Origin: Erysipelotrichaceae bacterium
GTDB lineage: Bacteria; Bacillota_I; Bacilli_A; Erysipelotrichales; Erysipelotrichaceae
Length of the DNA stretch: 32,361 nucleotides
Assembly: GCA_029974225.1 (NCBI GenBank)
Contig: JARKSP010000004.1
Coordinates: 1 to 32,361 of the forward strand
Reading direction: 5' to 3'
Part shown: piece after piece, positions 1-7,851 of the stretch
Layout of the letters: every line of letters starts with the position of its first letter
How positions within the stretch are numbered: the first letter of the stretch is position 1
Translations under genes and position numbers: made by a program
Notes under the pieces: generated by a model
Told to the model about the DNA's origin: nothing
Database searches by the model: none
The model's input: only the letters and a program-made list of their open reading frames with translations

Positions 1-145
1 GAACCCATAGCCTCAACCTCACTAAAGTAGATAAACCACAATTAAAGTATAAGAGTAAACATGGTTTCTACTTAATTCTATCAAAGGTTAGAAAGGAATG
101 TTATTTACGTATGACAAGGTACGTATTTATCATACAAGGTATAAT

Positions 146-1555
146 ATGAGGAAATTTGATACTAAGGTTCAACACATTAAATACAGAGTATTGAAAGAGG
201 TTGCCGCTTTAGCATGGCAAGATAAACTCTTTGAGAATATTTTAGATATTCCAGCTACGATTATTCCCGGAAAGACATCAACAATGCGCTGCTGTGTCTA
301 TAAGGAAAGAGCCATTCTATCGGAACGTGTAAAAATTGCCATGGGCGGAGATAAGAAGAATCCGAATGTTATAGAGATAATCCAGATTGCCTGTGACGAA
401 TGTCCTGATGCCGGCTATGTCATTACCGAAACCTGTCGAGGATGCCTGGCTCACCGCTGTGCAGAAGTCTGTAAAGTAGGAGCGATCAGATTTGATGCCA
501 ACCATGTGGCCCATATCGATAAATCAAAATGTGTCGAATGTGGTCTGTGTGCCAGAGTCTGTCCTTTTGCGGCCATTATCAACAGAGTAAGACCTTGTCA
601 GGCTGCCTGCAAAGTCAAAGCTATTTATTTCAATGAAGAAAACGCTGCAGTGATTGATGATGATAAATGTATTCAGTGTGGCGCCTGTGTCTATCAGTGT
701 CCTTTTGGCGCCATTGATGATAAATCCTATATTCTAGAGGTAATTGACTTTATCAAAAATAAAAATGATGATTATAAAGTTATTGCCAGTATTGCTCCTT
801 CAATAGCTTCACAGTTTACCTATGCTAAGCTTGGGCAGGTTGTCACCGGGCTTAAAGAGCTGGGATTTGATATGGTAGTAGAGACCGCTCTAGGAGCTGA
901 TATTGTGGCCGACAGTGAGTCTGAAGAGCTGATAGAGAAAGGTTTTCTAGCTTCAAGCTGCTGTCCGGGATTTGTCAGCTATGTCGAGAAAAACTTCCCA
1001 GAGCTGGTTGAGCATATTTCTCATAATCTTTCCCCAATGGCAGCTTTAGGCCAGAGGCTCAAAGAAAAAAATCCAAATGATAAAGTTGTCTTTATTGGAC
1101 CATGTACAGCTAAAAAACAGGAATTTTTAAAAGAGGAGGTCAGACCTTATATCGATACTGTTATCACTTTTGAAGAGTTACAGGCTTTATTTGATTCTAA
1201 GGATATTGATATTGCTTCTCTGGAAGAAACAGCATTAACAGATGCTTCTTATTATGGACGTGTCTTTGCCAGAAGTGGCGGTTTAACCGAAGCTATGGCT
1301 CAGGGTATCAAAGAGCATAACAGTGACTTTGATTTTAAACCACTGGCCTGTGATGGAATTGAAGCATGCAGAATCGCATTGCTGAAGAAAAAGAACAGAG
1401 TTTTAAATGAGAACTTTATTGAAGGCATGGCCTGTGAAGGTGGCTGTATCGGTGGAGCCGGCTGTTTGACCCATACCGATAGAAATAAGATGATTATCGA
1501 CAGATATGGCAGGCAGTCACCGCATAAGACAATTACTGAGGCGATAAACAAATAG
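146..1555 (+). CDS. Monomeric [FeFe] hydrogenase (group B-like)
   Basis: Predicted iron-only hydrogenase catalysing reversible H2 formation or oxidation with ferredoxin-type electron carriers in the cytoplasm. The N-terminal part has cysteine-rich ferredoxin segments (CDEC, CRGCLAHRCAEVC, CVECGLCARVC, CIQCGACVYQC). The C-terminal part has the three H-cluster signatures: SSCCPGF, GPCTAKKQE and MACEGGCIGGAG. The frame is open from an ATG at 98, but that ATG has a ribosome site only 1-2 nt away. ATG 146 starts the family-typical MRKFDTKVQ N-terminus and has AAGG about 6 nt upstream, so I chose 146 (469 aa). A TATAAT at 140-145 directly abuts this ATG and cannot serve a gene starting there. Assignment to group B rests on the N-terminal sequence and overall length as I remember the family. 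The direction of catalysis cannot be told. The next gene follows after 16 nt. Confidence 0.88.
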   Translation: MRKFDTKVQHIKYRVLKEVAALAWQDKLFENILDIPATIIPGKTSTMRCCVYKERAILSERVKIAMGGDKKNPNVIEIIQIACDECPDAGYVITETCRGCLAHRCAEVCKVGAIRFDANHVAHIDKSKCVECGLCARVCPFAAIINRVRPCQAACKVKAIYFNEENAAVIDDDKCIQCGACVYQCPFGAIDDKSYILEVIDFIKNKNDDYKVIASIAPSIASQFTYAKLGQVVTGLKELGFDMVVETALGADIVADSESEELIEKGFLASSCCPGFVSYVEKNFPELVEHISHNLSPMAALGQRLKEKNPNDKVVFIGPCTAKKQEFLKEEVRPYIDTVITFEELQALFDSKDIDIASLEETALTDASYYGRVFARSGGLTEAMAQGIKEHNSDFDFKPLACDGIEACRIALLKKKNRVLNENFIEGMACEGGCIGGAGCLTHTDRNKMIIDRYGRQSPHKTITEAINK

Positions 1556-1571
1556 AACGGATGGTTGAGGA

Positions 1572-2867
1572 ATGAAAAAACTATTTGTATTTATGATTGA
1601 TGCCTTGTGTGCCAGCGACATTGAAAAGATGAAAGAAATGCCAAACTTTGCCCGAATTATCAATGAAGGCTCTTATGTCGCTTCACTGGAACCGGTTTGG
1701 CCAGCTTTGACCTACAGCTGTCATACATCAATTGTCACTGGAACCTATGTTGACCGGCATTCAATCTGTAATAATGAGATAATGGAAAGAGGATGCCGAC
1801 CCGGAGATGTCTGGTATGGCTACAAAAGTCAGATTAAAGACCCGACTATTCTGGATTATGCCAGAGAACAGGGCCTAACGACGGCTTCGATTGCCTGGCC
1901 GGTAAGTGCCGGGGCCGATTATACCTATAACTGGCCAATGATTGTTCCTTACAGATACCGCGACTATGATGCGGAAAAGTATCTTTCTGGTAATGCTACC
2001 GATAATCTGATGCAGAAATATTTCTGGAAGTATGGCCTGCATCAGAAAGGACCGGATGCCGATCTGGACAGGCTGACTATGAGTGTAGCGCCAGATCTGA
2101 TTAGAGATTTTGGCCAGCCTGATGTAATGTTTGTCAAAATGTGTGATTTAGATACGCAAAGACACACCTATGGAGTTTATTCTGATGAAGCCTACATCCA
2201 GTTAAGAAGACATGATCTGCAGCTGGGAGTGCTTTTGGAATCGATTCAGAGATATGGTGATTATGAGAATACTAACTTTGTCATCATGGGCGACCATGGT
2301 CAGACGGATATCGAGGATGTTTTAAACATTAATATTCTGTTAAAACAGGCCGGTTTTATTCGAGTCGACGAAAACAATGAGGTTATCGACTGTGACTGCT
2401 ATGCCCATTCAATGGCCTTAACCTGCAGTATTGAACTGAAAAATCCTGATGATGAGGTGATGGCGAAAAAAGTAAAGGATTTTCTTTTGTCATTAAAGGA
2501 TGATCCGGATATTCAGCTAAGATATGTTTATGATAAAGACGAAATGAAAGAGCATTTCCGTGTAGCGGGACCATTTGACTTCATCATTGAATCAAATCGT
2601 AACATATCCTTTTCGGATCGCCTGAACAGGGAGACAATCTGGATTTCAACTGAACCTGGCGACCATAAAATCGGCAAGGCAACTCATGGTTCCAGAGGTG
2701 ATCGCAAGGAAACAACGCTTTTTATTGCCAGTGGACCGGCAGTAAAAAAAGGTGTGGTTATTGAAAAGGCCAGTATGGTTGATGAGGCTGTTACGATGGC
2801 TAAAATGATTGGCTTCGATATGCCGAATACTGATGGCCGAATTCTATCTCAGCTGTTAGCTGATTAG
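1572..2867 (+). CDS. Alkaline phosphatase superfamily: type I phosphodiesterase/nucleotide pyrophosphatase
   Basis: Zn-dependent phosphodiesterase/pyrophosphatase of the ENPP branch of the alkaline phosphatase superfamily, 431 aa. Expected metal and catalytic residues are visible in order: Asp10 in FMIDAL, the nucleophile at about Thr47 (PALTYSCHTSIVTG), Asp194 and His198 (CDLDTQRH), Asp241-His242 (GDHGQTD) and His372 (ATHGSRG). There is no signal peptide, so it should be cytoplasmic, unlike many ENPP enzymes. Its substrate (nucleotide, phosphonate or lipid head group) cannot be inferred. It lies 16 nt after the hydrogenase and is probably co-transcribed with it. A hairpin terminator follows the stop. 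Start ATG 1572 is preceded by TTGAGGA. Confidence 0.85.
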   Translation: MKKLFVFMIDALCASDIEKMKEMPNFARIINEGSYVASLEPVWPALTYSCHTSIVTGTYVDRHSICNNEIMERGCRPGDVWYGYKSQIKDPTILDYAREQGLTTASIAWPVSAGADYTYNWPMIVPYRYRDYDAEKYLSGNATDNLMQKYFWKYGLHQKGPDADLDRLTMSVAPDLIRDFGQPDVMFVKMCDLDTQRHTYGVYSDEAYIQLRRHDLQLGVLLESIQRYGDYENTNFVIMGDHGQTDIEDVLNINILLKQAGFIRVDENNEVIDCDCYAHSMALTCSIELKNPDDEVMAKKVKDFLLSLKDDPDIQLRYVYDKDEMKEHFRVAGPFDFIIESNRNISFSDRLNRETIWISTEPGDHKIGKATHGSRGDRKETTLFIASGPAVKKGVVIEKASMVDEAVTMAKMIGFDMPNTDGRILSQLLAD

Positions 2868-2882
2868 GAATTATAAAGATTT

Positions 2883-2915
2883 AAGGAACGGGATATCAAT
2901 CCGGTTCCTTTTATT
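2883..2915 (+). terminator. Intrinsic terminator after the phosphodiesterase gene
   Basis: AAGGAACGGGAT pairs with ATCCGGTTCCTT (12 positions, one G-G mismatch) around a short loop and is followed by TTTTATT. It lies just after the stop at 2867 and before the next promoter. Confidence 0.75.
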
Positions 2916-2929
2916 ACATGCAATTTACA

Positions 2930-2956
2930 TTGCAAAATTTATAACTATGGTATAAT
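2930..2956 (+). promoter_or_regulatory. Promoter for the glycosyltransferase
   Basis: TATAAT at 2951-2956 is preceded by TATGG, a perfect TRTGn extended -10. The best -35 is TTGCAA at 2930-2935, with a short 15-nt spacer. The predicted start of transcription is near 2963, giving a leader of about 66 nt. Confidence 0.65.
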
Positions 2957-2965
2957 AATATTGGT

Positions 2966-2982
2966 GATAAACAATGTTTATC
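2966..2982. promoter_or_regulatory. 17-bp palindrome just downstream of the predicted transcription start
   Basis: GATAAAC-AAT-GTTTATC is a perfect 7-3-7 inverted repeat starting a few bases after the predicted +1 of the glycosyltransferase promoter. It could be a repressor operator, or a hairpin at the 5' end of the mRNA. No regulator is identified. Confidence 0.45.
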
Positions 2983-3028
2983 GTCGTTGTTAAGTAAAAA
3001 GCGGACATTAGAATTGGAGGTGTGATAG

Positions 3029-4108
3029 ATGAAAACATTGATTCTAAGCTGCAATTTTGGACAGGGTCACAACAGTTGCGGGTTAGCAATAAAAGAATAC
3101 TATGAAAGTCAGAATATCGAATGTGAAATGTTAGATTCACTAGCGTTTATAAATAATCTTTTTGCCGAGATACTTAGCAAAGGGCATATCAGCATCTGCA
3201 ACTATGCACCATTTATTTTTGATAAAGGCTATAAAATGGCCGAGAACCATCAGAATTTCTTCAAGGGAGATTCTTTGGCCTTAAAACTGATAAGTAAAAA
3301 ATGTGAAGATTTATATTATTATATTGTCGACAACAATTACAGTCAGGTAATCTGCACCCACGTATTTGCGGGGATGATGATGACAAAAATAAAAAATGAA
3401 TATGATTTGAAATGTAAAACCAGTTTTGTGTTTACTGATTATACCTGCCATCCAGGTTCTAAATACCTGAACGTGGACTATTTCTTTGTGCCTAGTAATT
3501 TTTTAAACGAGGAATTACAGCAGATAGGTATAGCTGAAGAAAAGGTCATTACCAGTGGAATTCCGGTTAAAGACAAGTTCTATAAGAACTATAATTTAAG
3601 AGATGATGGTAAATAGAATATTCTGATTTCTACCGGCTCTCTTGGCGGTGGACCACTAAAAAAAGTTGTCTCAGCCTTATTGAACGATGTTAAAGACGGT
3701 CATATCAGAGTTGTCTGCGGCAAAAATGAAAAACTGAAAAGAAAACTACAGAAAGAATTTGAAGATAATCCGCGTGTTGAGGTACTTGGATATATCAACA
3801 ATATCGATAAACTTATGGATGAAGCGGATGTGTTCATAACCAAACCTGGCGGTATTTCTACTACTGAAGCAGTAAACAAAATCTTGCCAATGTTATTCAT
3901 TAATATTCTTGGAGCTTGTGAAGATTACAATAAACAGTATTTTGTTGACTTGGGCTGTGCCAAAACTCTCGATGATATAAAAGATCTTTCAAAAGAATGC
4001 TATAACCTGCTGAATAACGAAGAAGAATATAAAGAGATTATGGACAATCTGAAAGGCTTGAAAAAGTATAACAGTGCTAAGATAATTTTTGAAACAATGG
4101 CCGAATAG
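3029..4108 (+). pseudogene. MGDG synthase/UgtP-like glycosyltransferase (GT28) interrupted by in-frame TAG
   Basis: Family of diacylglycerol glycosyltransferases that make membrane glycolipids at the inner membrane face, often the anchor of lipoteichoic acid. The N-terminal half has the donor/acceptor fold start with GQGHN at residues 11-15. The C-terminal half has the donor-site signature TKPGGISTTEA. A TAG at 3614-3616 (codon 196) interrupts the gene. Immediately after it the same frame continues with NILISTGSLGGG, the expected interdomain segment, so the total of about 359 codons is normal length and no indel is involved. No ribosome site precedes the second half, so as read only a non-functional N-terminal half would be made. 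A nonsense mutation or a sequence error are both possible. The ribosome site TTGGAGGTG precedes ATG 3029. Confidence 0.8.
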
Positions 4109-4120
4109 CCATTGTTTTTT
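4092..4120 (+). terminator. Intrinsic terminator overlapping the glycosyltransferase stop codon
   Basis: AAACAATGGC (4092-4101) pairs perfectly with GCCATTGTTT (4108-4117) around a 6-nt loop, followed by T residues. The TAG stop (4106-4108) lies in the loop and at the base of the right arm. Confidence 0.75.
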
Positions 4121-4128
4121 GTTATAAT
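4120..4128 (+). promoter_or_regulatory. Possible extended -10 promoter for the lipoprotein gene
   Basis: TGTTATAAT fits TGn-TATAAT. No convincing -35 lies 15-18 nt upstream, where the terminator hairpin sits. The start of transcription would be near 4135, giving a leader of about 14 nt. Confidence 0.35.
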
Positions 4129-4148
4129 ATATAAAAGAGGTGCTCATG

Positions 4149-5255
4149 ATGAAAAAAATATATAAATACCTTTCTTTACTGCTGCTGGCAGTTTTAATCT
4201 TAAGTGGCTGTGATCTGCTGAAGAAAAAAGAAGAACCGGTTGATCCCCATTATGAATCCGGTTTGACTCAGCAGGAATTGTTTTCCTATCTGAATAAAGA
4301 GCTAGGCTATCGAGAAGACAAGGCTGACAGCTATATTTATTTTTCTTTCTATCTGGATTATCAGGTAGTATATTCATTTTCCAATGAAGATATAAAATAT
4401 AATGGCACTGTTATTGATTTTGAGTATAGCGGGGAAAACCACTTTGCGGTAAGCTGTCAGTTTGATCCCGAAGAAAATCAGAATTTTGCCAGTTTTGTCA
4501 AAACTTTTGACATTTTCTTTGACTCGCTGCACCCTGAAAGGATGGAAATTACCTTTGATGATAATACCTATCATCTGATAAATGACACCGGCTATGATTA
4601 CGGCGGTCTGCTATTGGAACTGAAGGCATACCAAAACTTCTACATTGATTTCAGTGATGTAAGCTTATATATCTGTTTTCATCTGGACAATCAGTTTTCT
4701 TATGATAATAGTGCAAAGATTATAACCGGAACAATCGATAATATTACTTATCTTGGTCAGGATGTCTATGATCTGAATGTCCGATTTGCTGAAGGAGATA
4801 AACAGTATCATAATTCCTTTCTGATTGTTTACTCTAATGCTCATCCAGACAGGATTTTTATCGAACTGCCAGATTATGGAGTAGTCGAAATGAAAGCTGA
4901 CAGAGGTTATGATATCGTTGAAATACTAACGATTTTAACCAACGATGGGCCGTTTCGGGAAATAAATGGCAATAATATCAGAATGTTTGATGCCAATAAC
5001 TGCTACTATAGCAAAACAAATGTCAATGGCGATTATCTGCTTAATGGTTTGATAACCTTATTCGACTACCAGGGGAAAGGGTATTATAAAATGACTGTTA
5101 TGTTTTCCGGTACTGGAGATTTTGAAAATCAGACAGCGAATTATAATATCGAAGTGACCTTCAATTATAATGAAGAGGAAAAAATCCTGAAGGTTAAAGA
5201 GTATGATATCTCCAGAATGATTGAAGAAAACTATCTGTTCAAGGCTAAAAAATAG
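4149..5255 (+). CDS. Predicted lipoprotein of unknown function
   Basis: About 368 aa with a classic prelipoprotein signal: MKK, then a hydrophobic stretch (YLSLLLLAVLIL), then the lipobox LSGC, so the mature protein should be lipid-anchored outside the membrane. After a Lys/Glu-rich linker come three related segments of about 100 residues, each with aromatic- and Asp-rich strands. Phrases such as YIYFSFYLDYQVVYSF, SLYICFHLDNQFSYD and YYSKTNVNGDYLLNG suggest internal repeats of a beta-rich module. No family is recognised. ATG 4146, ATG 4149 and an upstream GTG at 4140 are all in frame. AAAGAGG at 4134-4140 is 8 nt from 4149, so I chose that; 4146 is nearly as good. It sits between two terminators and is probably monocistronic. 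Confidence 0.75.
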   Translation: MKKIYKYLSLLLLAVLILSGCDLLKKKEEPVDPHYESGLTQQELFSYLNKELGYREDKADSYIYFSFYLDYQVVYSFSNEDIKYNGTVIDFEYSGENHFAVSCQFDPEENQNFASFVKTFDIFFDSLHPERMEITFDDNTYHLINDTGYDYGGLLLELKAYQNFYIDFSDVSLYICFHLDNQFSYDNSAKIITGTIDNITYLGQDVYDLNVRFAEGDKQYHNSFLIVYSNAHPDRIFIELPDYGVVEMKADRGYDIVEILTILTNDGPFREINGNNIRMFDANNCYYSKTNVNGDYLLNGLITLFDYQGKGYYKMTVMFSGTGDFENQTANYNIEVTFNYNEEEKILKVKEYDISRMIEENYLFKAKK

Positions 5256-5275
5256 AAGCTTCGGCTTCTTTTTTA
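5254..5275. terminator. Bidirectional terminator between convergent genes
   Basis: AGAAGC-TTCG-GCTTCT forms a stem with a UUCG tetraloop, followed by TTTTTT on the + strand. Read on the - strand, the same stem is followed by TATTTTTTAG. It lies between the + strand lipoprotein stop (5255) and the - strand gene stop (5273-5275). Confidence 0.8.
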
Positions 5276-5578
5276 GGATATTTTTTCTAATACGGATATT
5301 TTTCTTTTTCCATTTTCATCGAAATATATTAATGTAATAGCATTGTTTTGATAATACAGATCTTCAATCATTCCTTTTTTATGTTCAGTTTCTGAAAAGA
5401 TAAGATCTCGGCAGGTAATTCCCAGTCCGGTTTTTTTATTTTCAATTACATAAGAAGAGATATAAGTGATAAATCCATGGCATGGATACTGCATTATTGG
5501 GGCGGATAAAGAAAATCTTTTGTCATTTATTTTTAGAAAAAAAGATTCAGACCGATAACGACCATTTAATTCATACAT
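5273..5578 (-). CDS. Small protein of unknown function
   Basis: The only gene on the - strand. The frame is open to 5656, but the ATG at 5578 (reading MYELNGRYRSESF) has AAAGGA about 9 nt upstream, so the likely product is 101 aa. It has no signal peptide or membrane segment. The composition looks like a small mainly-beta cytosolic protein, ending YFDENGKRKISVLEKIS. No family is recognised. It converges on the lipoprotein gene, sharing a terminator, and diverges from the polymerase operon. That isolated, properly bounded position argues that it is a real gene rather than a chance frame. Confidence 0.6.
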   Translation of the reverse strand: MYELNGRYRSESFFLKINDKRFSLSAPIMQYPCHGFITYISSYVIENKKTGLGITCRDLIFSETEHKKGMIEDLYYQNNAITLIYFDENGKRKISVLEKIS

Positions 5579-5641
5579 AATATTAATTCCTTTATAGAAT
5601 AACTTTAGCACAATATCATTTTTCCTGAAAGTATCCCTTGG

Positions 5642-5656
5642 TTGAATTAAATTCAA
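5642..5656. promoter_or_regulatory. 15-bp palindrome in the divergent region upstream of the polymerase operon
   Basis: TTGAATT-A-AATTCAA is a perfect 7-1-7 inverted repeat lying just upstream of and overlapping the -35 region of the polymerase promoter, between divergently transcribed genes. It does not match the Bacillus LexA box (CGAAC-N4-GTTCG). Operator function is inference. Confidence 0.4.
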
Positions 5657-5668
5657 TTGTGGTATAAT
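5642..5668 (+). promoter_or_regulatory. Promoter of the Y-family polymerase operon
   Basis: TATAAT at 5663-5668 is preceded by TGTGG, a perfect TRTGn extended -10. TTGAAT at 5642-5647 is a possible -35 with a 15-nt spacer. Transcription should start near 5675, right at the ribosome site AAAAGGGGAG, leaving a leader of about 14 nt before ATG 5689. Confidence 0.65.
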
Positions 5669-5688
5669 TAGAAAGAAAAGGGGAGTAT

Positions 5689-6966
5689 ATGATTAAAAAA
5701 GCGTATTTATGTATCGATTTAAAATCCTTCTATGCTTCAGTGGAATGTGTGGAAAGAGGGCTGGATCCGATGAAGGCCAACCTGGTTGTCGCGGACAGTG
5801 AAAGAACAGACAAGACCATATGTCTGGCAGTCAGTGTAAATATGAAAAAGTTAGGGGTTAGAAACAGATGCCGGCTCTTTGAAATTCCCAAAAGCATTGA
5901 TTATATCATCGCTACACCGAGAATGCAGAAATATATCGACTACTCCTGTGCGGTCTATGATTTATATCTGGATTACTTTTCCAAGGACGACATCTATGTC
6001 TATTCCATTGATGAGTGTTTTATTGATATAACTTCCTATCTGAACATCTATAGGAAGACTCCCAAAGAGATGGCCAGGTTTCTATTGGAAGAGATAAACA
6101 GAAGAATAGGTATCAGAGCCAGCTGTGGAGTAGGGACAAATCTGTATTTAACCAAGATTGCCTTGGATATTACAGCTAAAAAAGCCGGAGATTTTATTGG
6201 CGAGCTAGATGAGGAAAGCTTTAAGGAAACGTTATGGAATCATCAGCCTCTGACCGATTTCTGGCGCATTGGCTCAGCCACCCAGAGAACGCTCAATGAG
6301 ATGGGTATTTATACGATGGGTCAGATTGCCTGGGCTAATCAGGATCGGCTGTATGAAACCTTTGGCATTGATGCTGAACTTTTGATAGATCATGCCTGGG
6401 GTATTGAGCCGGTTACGCTTGCTGATATCAGGGAATATAAGCCAAAAAGCAATTCTTTCTCTCAGGGTCAGGTTTTAGCCCGGGATTACAGTTATCAGCA
6501 GGCAGAAGTAATCGTTAAGGAAATGATGGATTTACTTGCGCTTCAGCTGGTAGAAAAACAGCTGTATACCTCAAATATTTCGCTAATGATCGGCTACAGT
6601 AACAGATATAATCTGCCTTATTCCTCAGGAAGCATCACACTGGATATGGATACCAACAGTGATACTGTTCTGATTGAAAATGTCGTTAAGCTGTATCGAC
6701 GCCTGGTCAGAAAAGCGGCGATGATAAGAAGAGTCAGCATTTCCTGTAATAAACTGACCAGTACACCGGTTGATTATGTTCAGGTTAATCTTTTTGATGA
6801 AGTAGATACTAAAGATCTTGAAAAAGATAATGCTGCCCAAAAGGCAATTATTGAAATCAAGAAAAGATTTGGCAAAGATGCAATTTTAAAAGGGATGAAT
6901 TTTGAAGAGGGAGCAACTACCAGAGAAAGAAATCATCAGATTGGAGGACATAAGAGTGGCAAATAA
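5689..6966 (+). CDS. Y-family translesion DNA polymerase (UvrX/UmuC-type)
   Basis: Error-prone polymerase of the DinB/UmuC superfamily that copies past damaged template bases. Palm-domain metal ligands are visible: Asp10 in CIDLKSFYASVE, and Asp108-Glu109 in YSIDECFID. The helix-hairpin-helix and little-finger regions follow. QVNLF at 365-369 looks like a beta-clamp binding motif, and the tail FEEGATTRERNHQIGGHK is typical of Bacillus UvrX/YqjW. At 425 aa it is full length for that branch. The next gene starts inside its 3' end and encodes YolD, the usual partner of UvrX-type polymerases, which supports UvrX rather than DinB. Its promoter is an extended -10 with a palindrome at the -35. No LexA-type box was seen, so SOS control is unproven. 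Confidence 0.9.
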   Translation: MIKKAYLCIDLKSFYASVECVERGLDPMKANLVVADSERTDKTICLAVSVNMKKLGVRNRCRLFEIPKSIDYIIATPRMQKYIDYSCAVYDLYLDYFSKDDIYVYSIDECFIDITSYLNIYRKTPKEMARFLLEEINRRIGIRASCGVGTNLYLTKIALDITAKKAGDFIGELDEESFKETLWNHQPLTDFWRIGSATQRTLNEMGIYTMGQIAWANQDRLYETFGIDAELLIDHAWGIEPVTLADIREYKPKSNSFSQGQVLARDYSYQQAEVIVKEMMDLLALQLVEKQLYTSNISLMIGYSNRYNLPYSSGSITLDMDTNSDTVLIENVVKLYRRLVRKAAMIRRVSISCNKLTSTPVDYVQVNLFDEVDTKDLEKDNAAQKAIIEIKKRFGKDAILKGMNFEEGATTRERNHQIGGHKSGK

Positions 6967-7294
6967 ACCAAAAAACAGAATGAGTGTAGCTAACAGAGCC
7001 AAACAGTTTATGCCATTTAGTGCTCTAAGCGGATTTGAAGAAGCTCTGCAGCAGGTGGAAAGGAAAAGAGAAAGAGTAGAGAAAATCGAGCTGTCACAAT
7101 CGCAAAAAGAAAGATTGAACAGCATTATTAGAAGCCTAAAGCTAAATGATGAAATAAAAGTTGAGTATTACGATGGAAATAAGTATCAATTTATCACCGG
7201 ACTATTTAAAAAAGTGGATGAAATATACTATAATATTCATGTTGGGAAAGAAAGAATTGATATTGCATCGATTAAGGAAATTGAGGTTTATTAG
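6956..7294 (+). CDS. YolD-like protein
   Basis: Small partner protein of UvrX-type polymerases. It contains the YolD hallmark NRAKQFMPFSALSGFEEAL, followed by a charged helix and an SH3-like beta segment (IKVEYYDGNKYQFITG). The frame is open back to 6902, but GTG 6956 has TTGGAGG ending 8-9 nt upstream and gives the natural N-terminus ANKPKNRMS, so I chose it (112 aa). It overlaps the polymerase by 11 nt and the next gene by 1 nt, indicating translational coupling. The molecular role of YolD is poorly known; association with translesion polymerases is the family observation. Confidence 0.85.
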   Translation: MANKPKNRMSVANRAKQFMPFSALSGFEEALQQVERKRERVEKIELSQSQKERLNSIIRSLKLNDEIKVEYYDGNKYQFITGLFKKVDEIYYNIHVGKERIDIASIKEIEVY

Positions 7295-7848
7295 TGAGTG
7301 TTATCAGCAAAACAACAGAGTTGGATAAATATCTGATTAAACCATATCTGAATAAAGACAGCATTACAGTCGATATGACTATCGGCAATGGTAATGATAC
7401 TTTGTTTCTGGCCTTAAACAGCAGAAAGGTATATGGTTTTGATATTCAGCAGCAGGCCATTGATGTGACCAGAGAACGGCTGCAGGCAAACGGTTTAAGT
7501 AATTTTGAACTTATTCTGGACTGTCACAGTGAAATAGACAGATATCTCAGTGAAGAAATAGATGTCTTCATTTTTAATTTCGGCTACCTGCCAAAAGCTG
7601 ATAAAACTATAACCACAACCGCTAAGACAAGTCTTGTCGCTTTAAAAAAGGCTATGGCGTTGCTGAAAGTGGATGGACTGATCTGTATGACCCTGTATTA
7701 CGGCCACAAAAATGGGGAGACTGAAAGAGAAGTCATACTGGATTTTGTTGAAAAACTAGATTACAGTAAGTATTATGTTTTATATCTTAAACCATTAAAT
7801 CAGAAAAACAGACCACCGGAAATGGTGCTGGTTACCAGAAAGAAGTGA
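7294..7848 (+). CDS. mnmM: SAM-dependent tRNA methyltransferase MnmM (YtqB family)
   Basis: Class I methyltransferase of 184 aa. MnmM (formerly YtqB) makes mnm5s2U from nm5s2U at the tRNA wobble position in Bacillota. The SAM-binding motif I is VDMTIGNGNDTLFLA near the N-terminus, an acidic residue closes strand 2 (YGFDIQ), and the family signature NFGYLPKADK is followed by the Thr-rich segment TITTTAKTS. The start is GTG 7294, overlapping the YolD stop by one base, with TTGAGG 7 nt upstream. Placement in a translesion polymerase operon is unexpected. The family assignment is firm; the exact tRNA substrate follows from the family. Confidence 0.85.
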   Translation: MSVISKTTELDKYLIKPYLNKDSITVDMTIGNGNDTLFLALNSRKVYGFDIQQQAIDVTRERLQANGLSNFELILDCHSEIDRYLSEEIDVFIFNFGYLPKADKTITTTAKTSLVALKKAMALLKVDGLICMTLYYGHKNGETEREVILDFVEKLDYSKYYVLYLKPLNQKNRPPEMVLVTRKK

Positions 7849-7851
7849 ATT

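Noticed and set aside
1-97. A gene fragment or RNA element at the window start
   Set aside because: Only a 4-codon ATG frame and no recognisable structure; nothing supportable was seen.
98-145. Upstream ATG 98 as the hydrogenase start
   Set aside because: The ribosome site lies 1-2 nt from it, and the extra 16 residues are not family-like; ATG 146 gives the conserved N-terminus.
140-145. TATAAT just before the hydrogenase as a promoter
   Set aside because: Transcription would start inside the coding region, after ATG 146, and no -35 fits.
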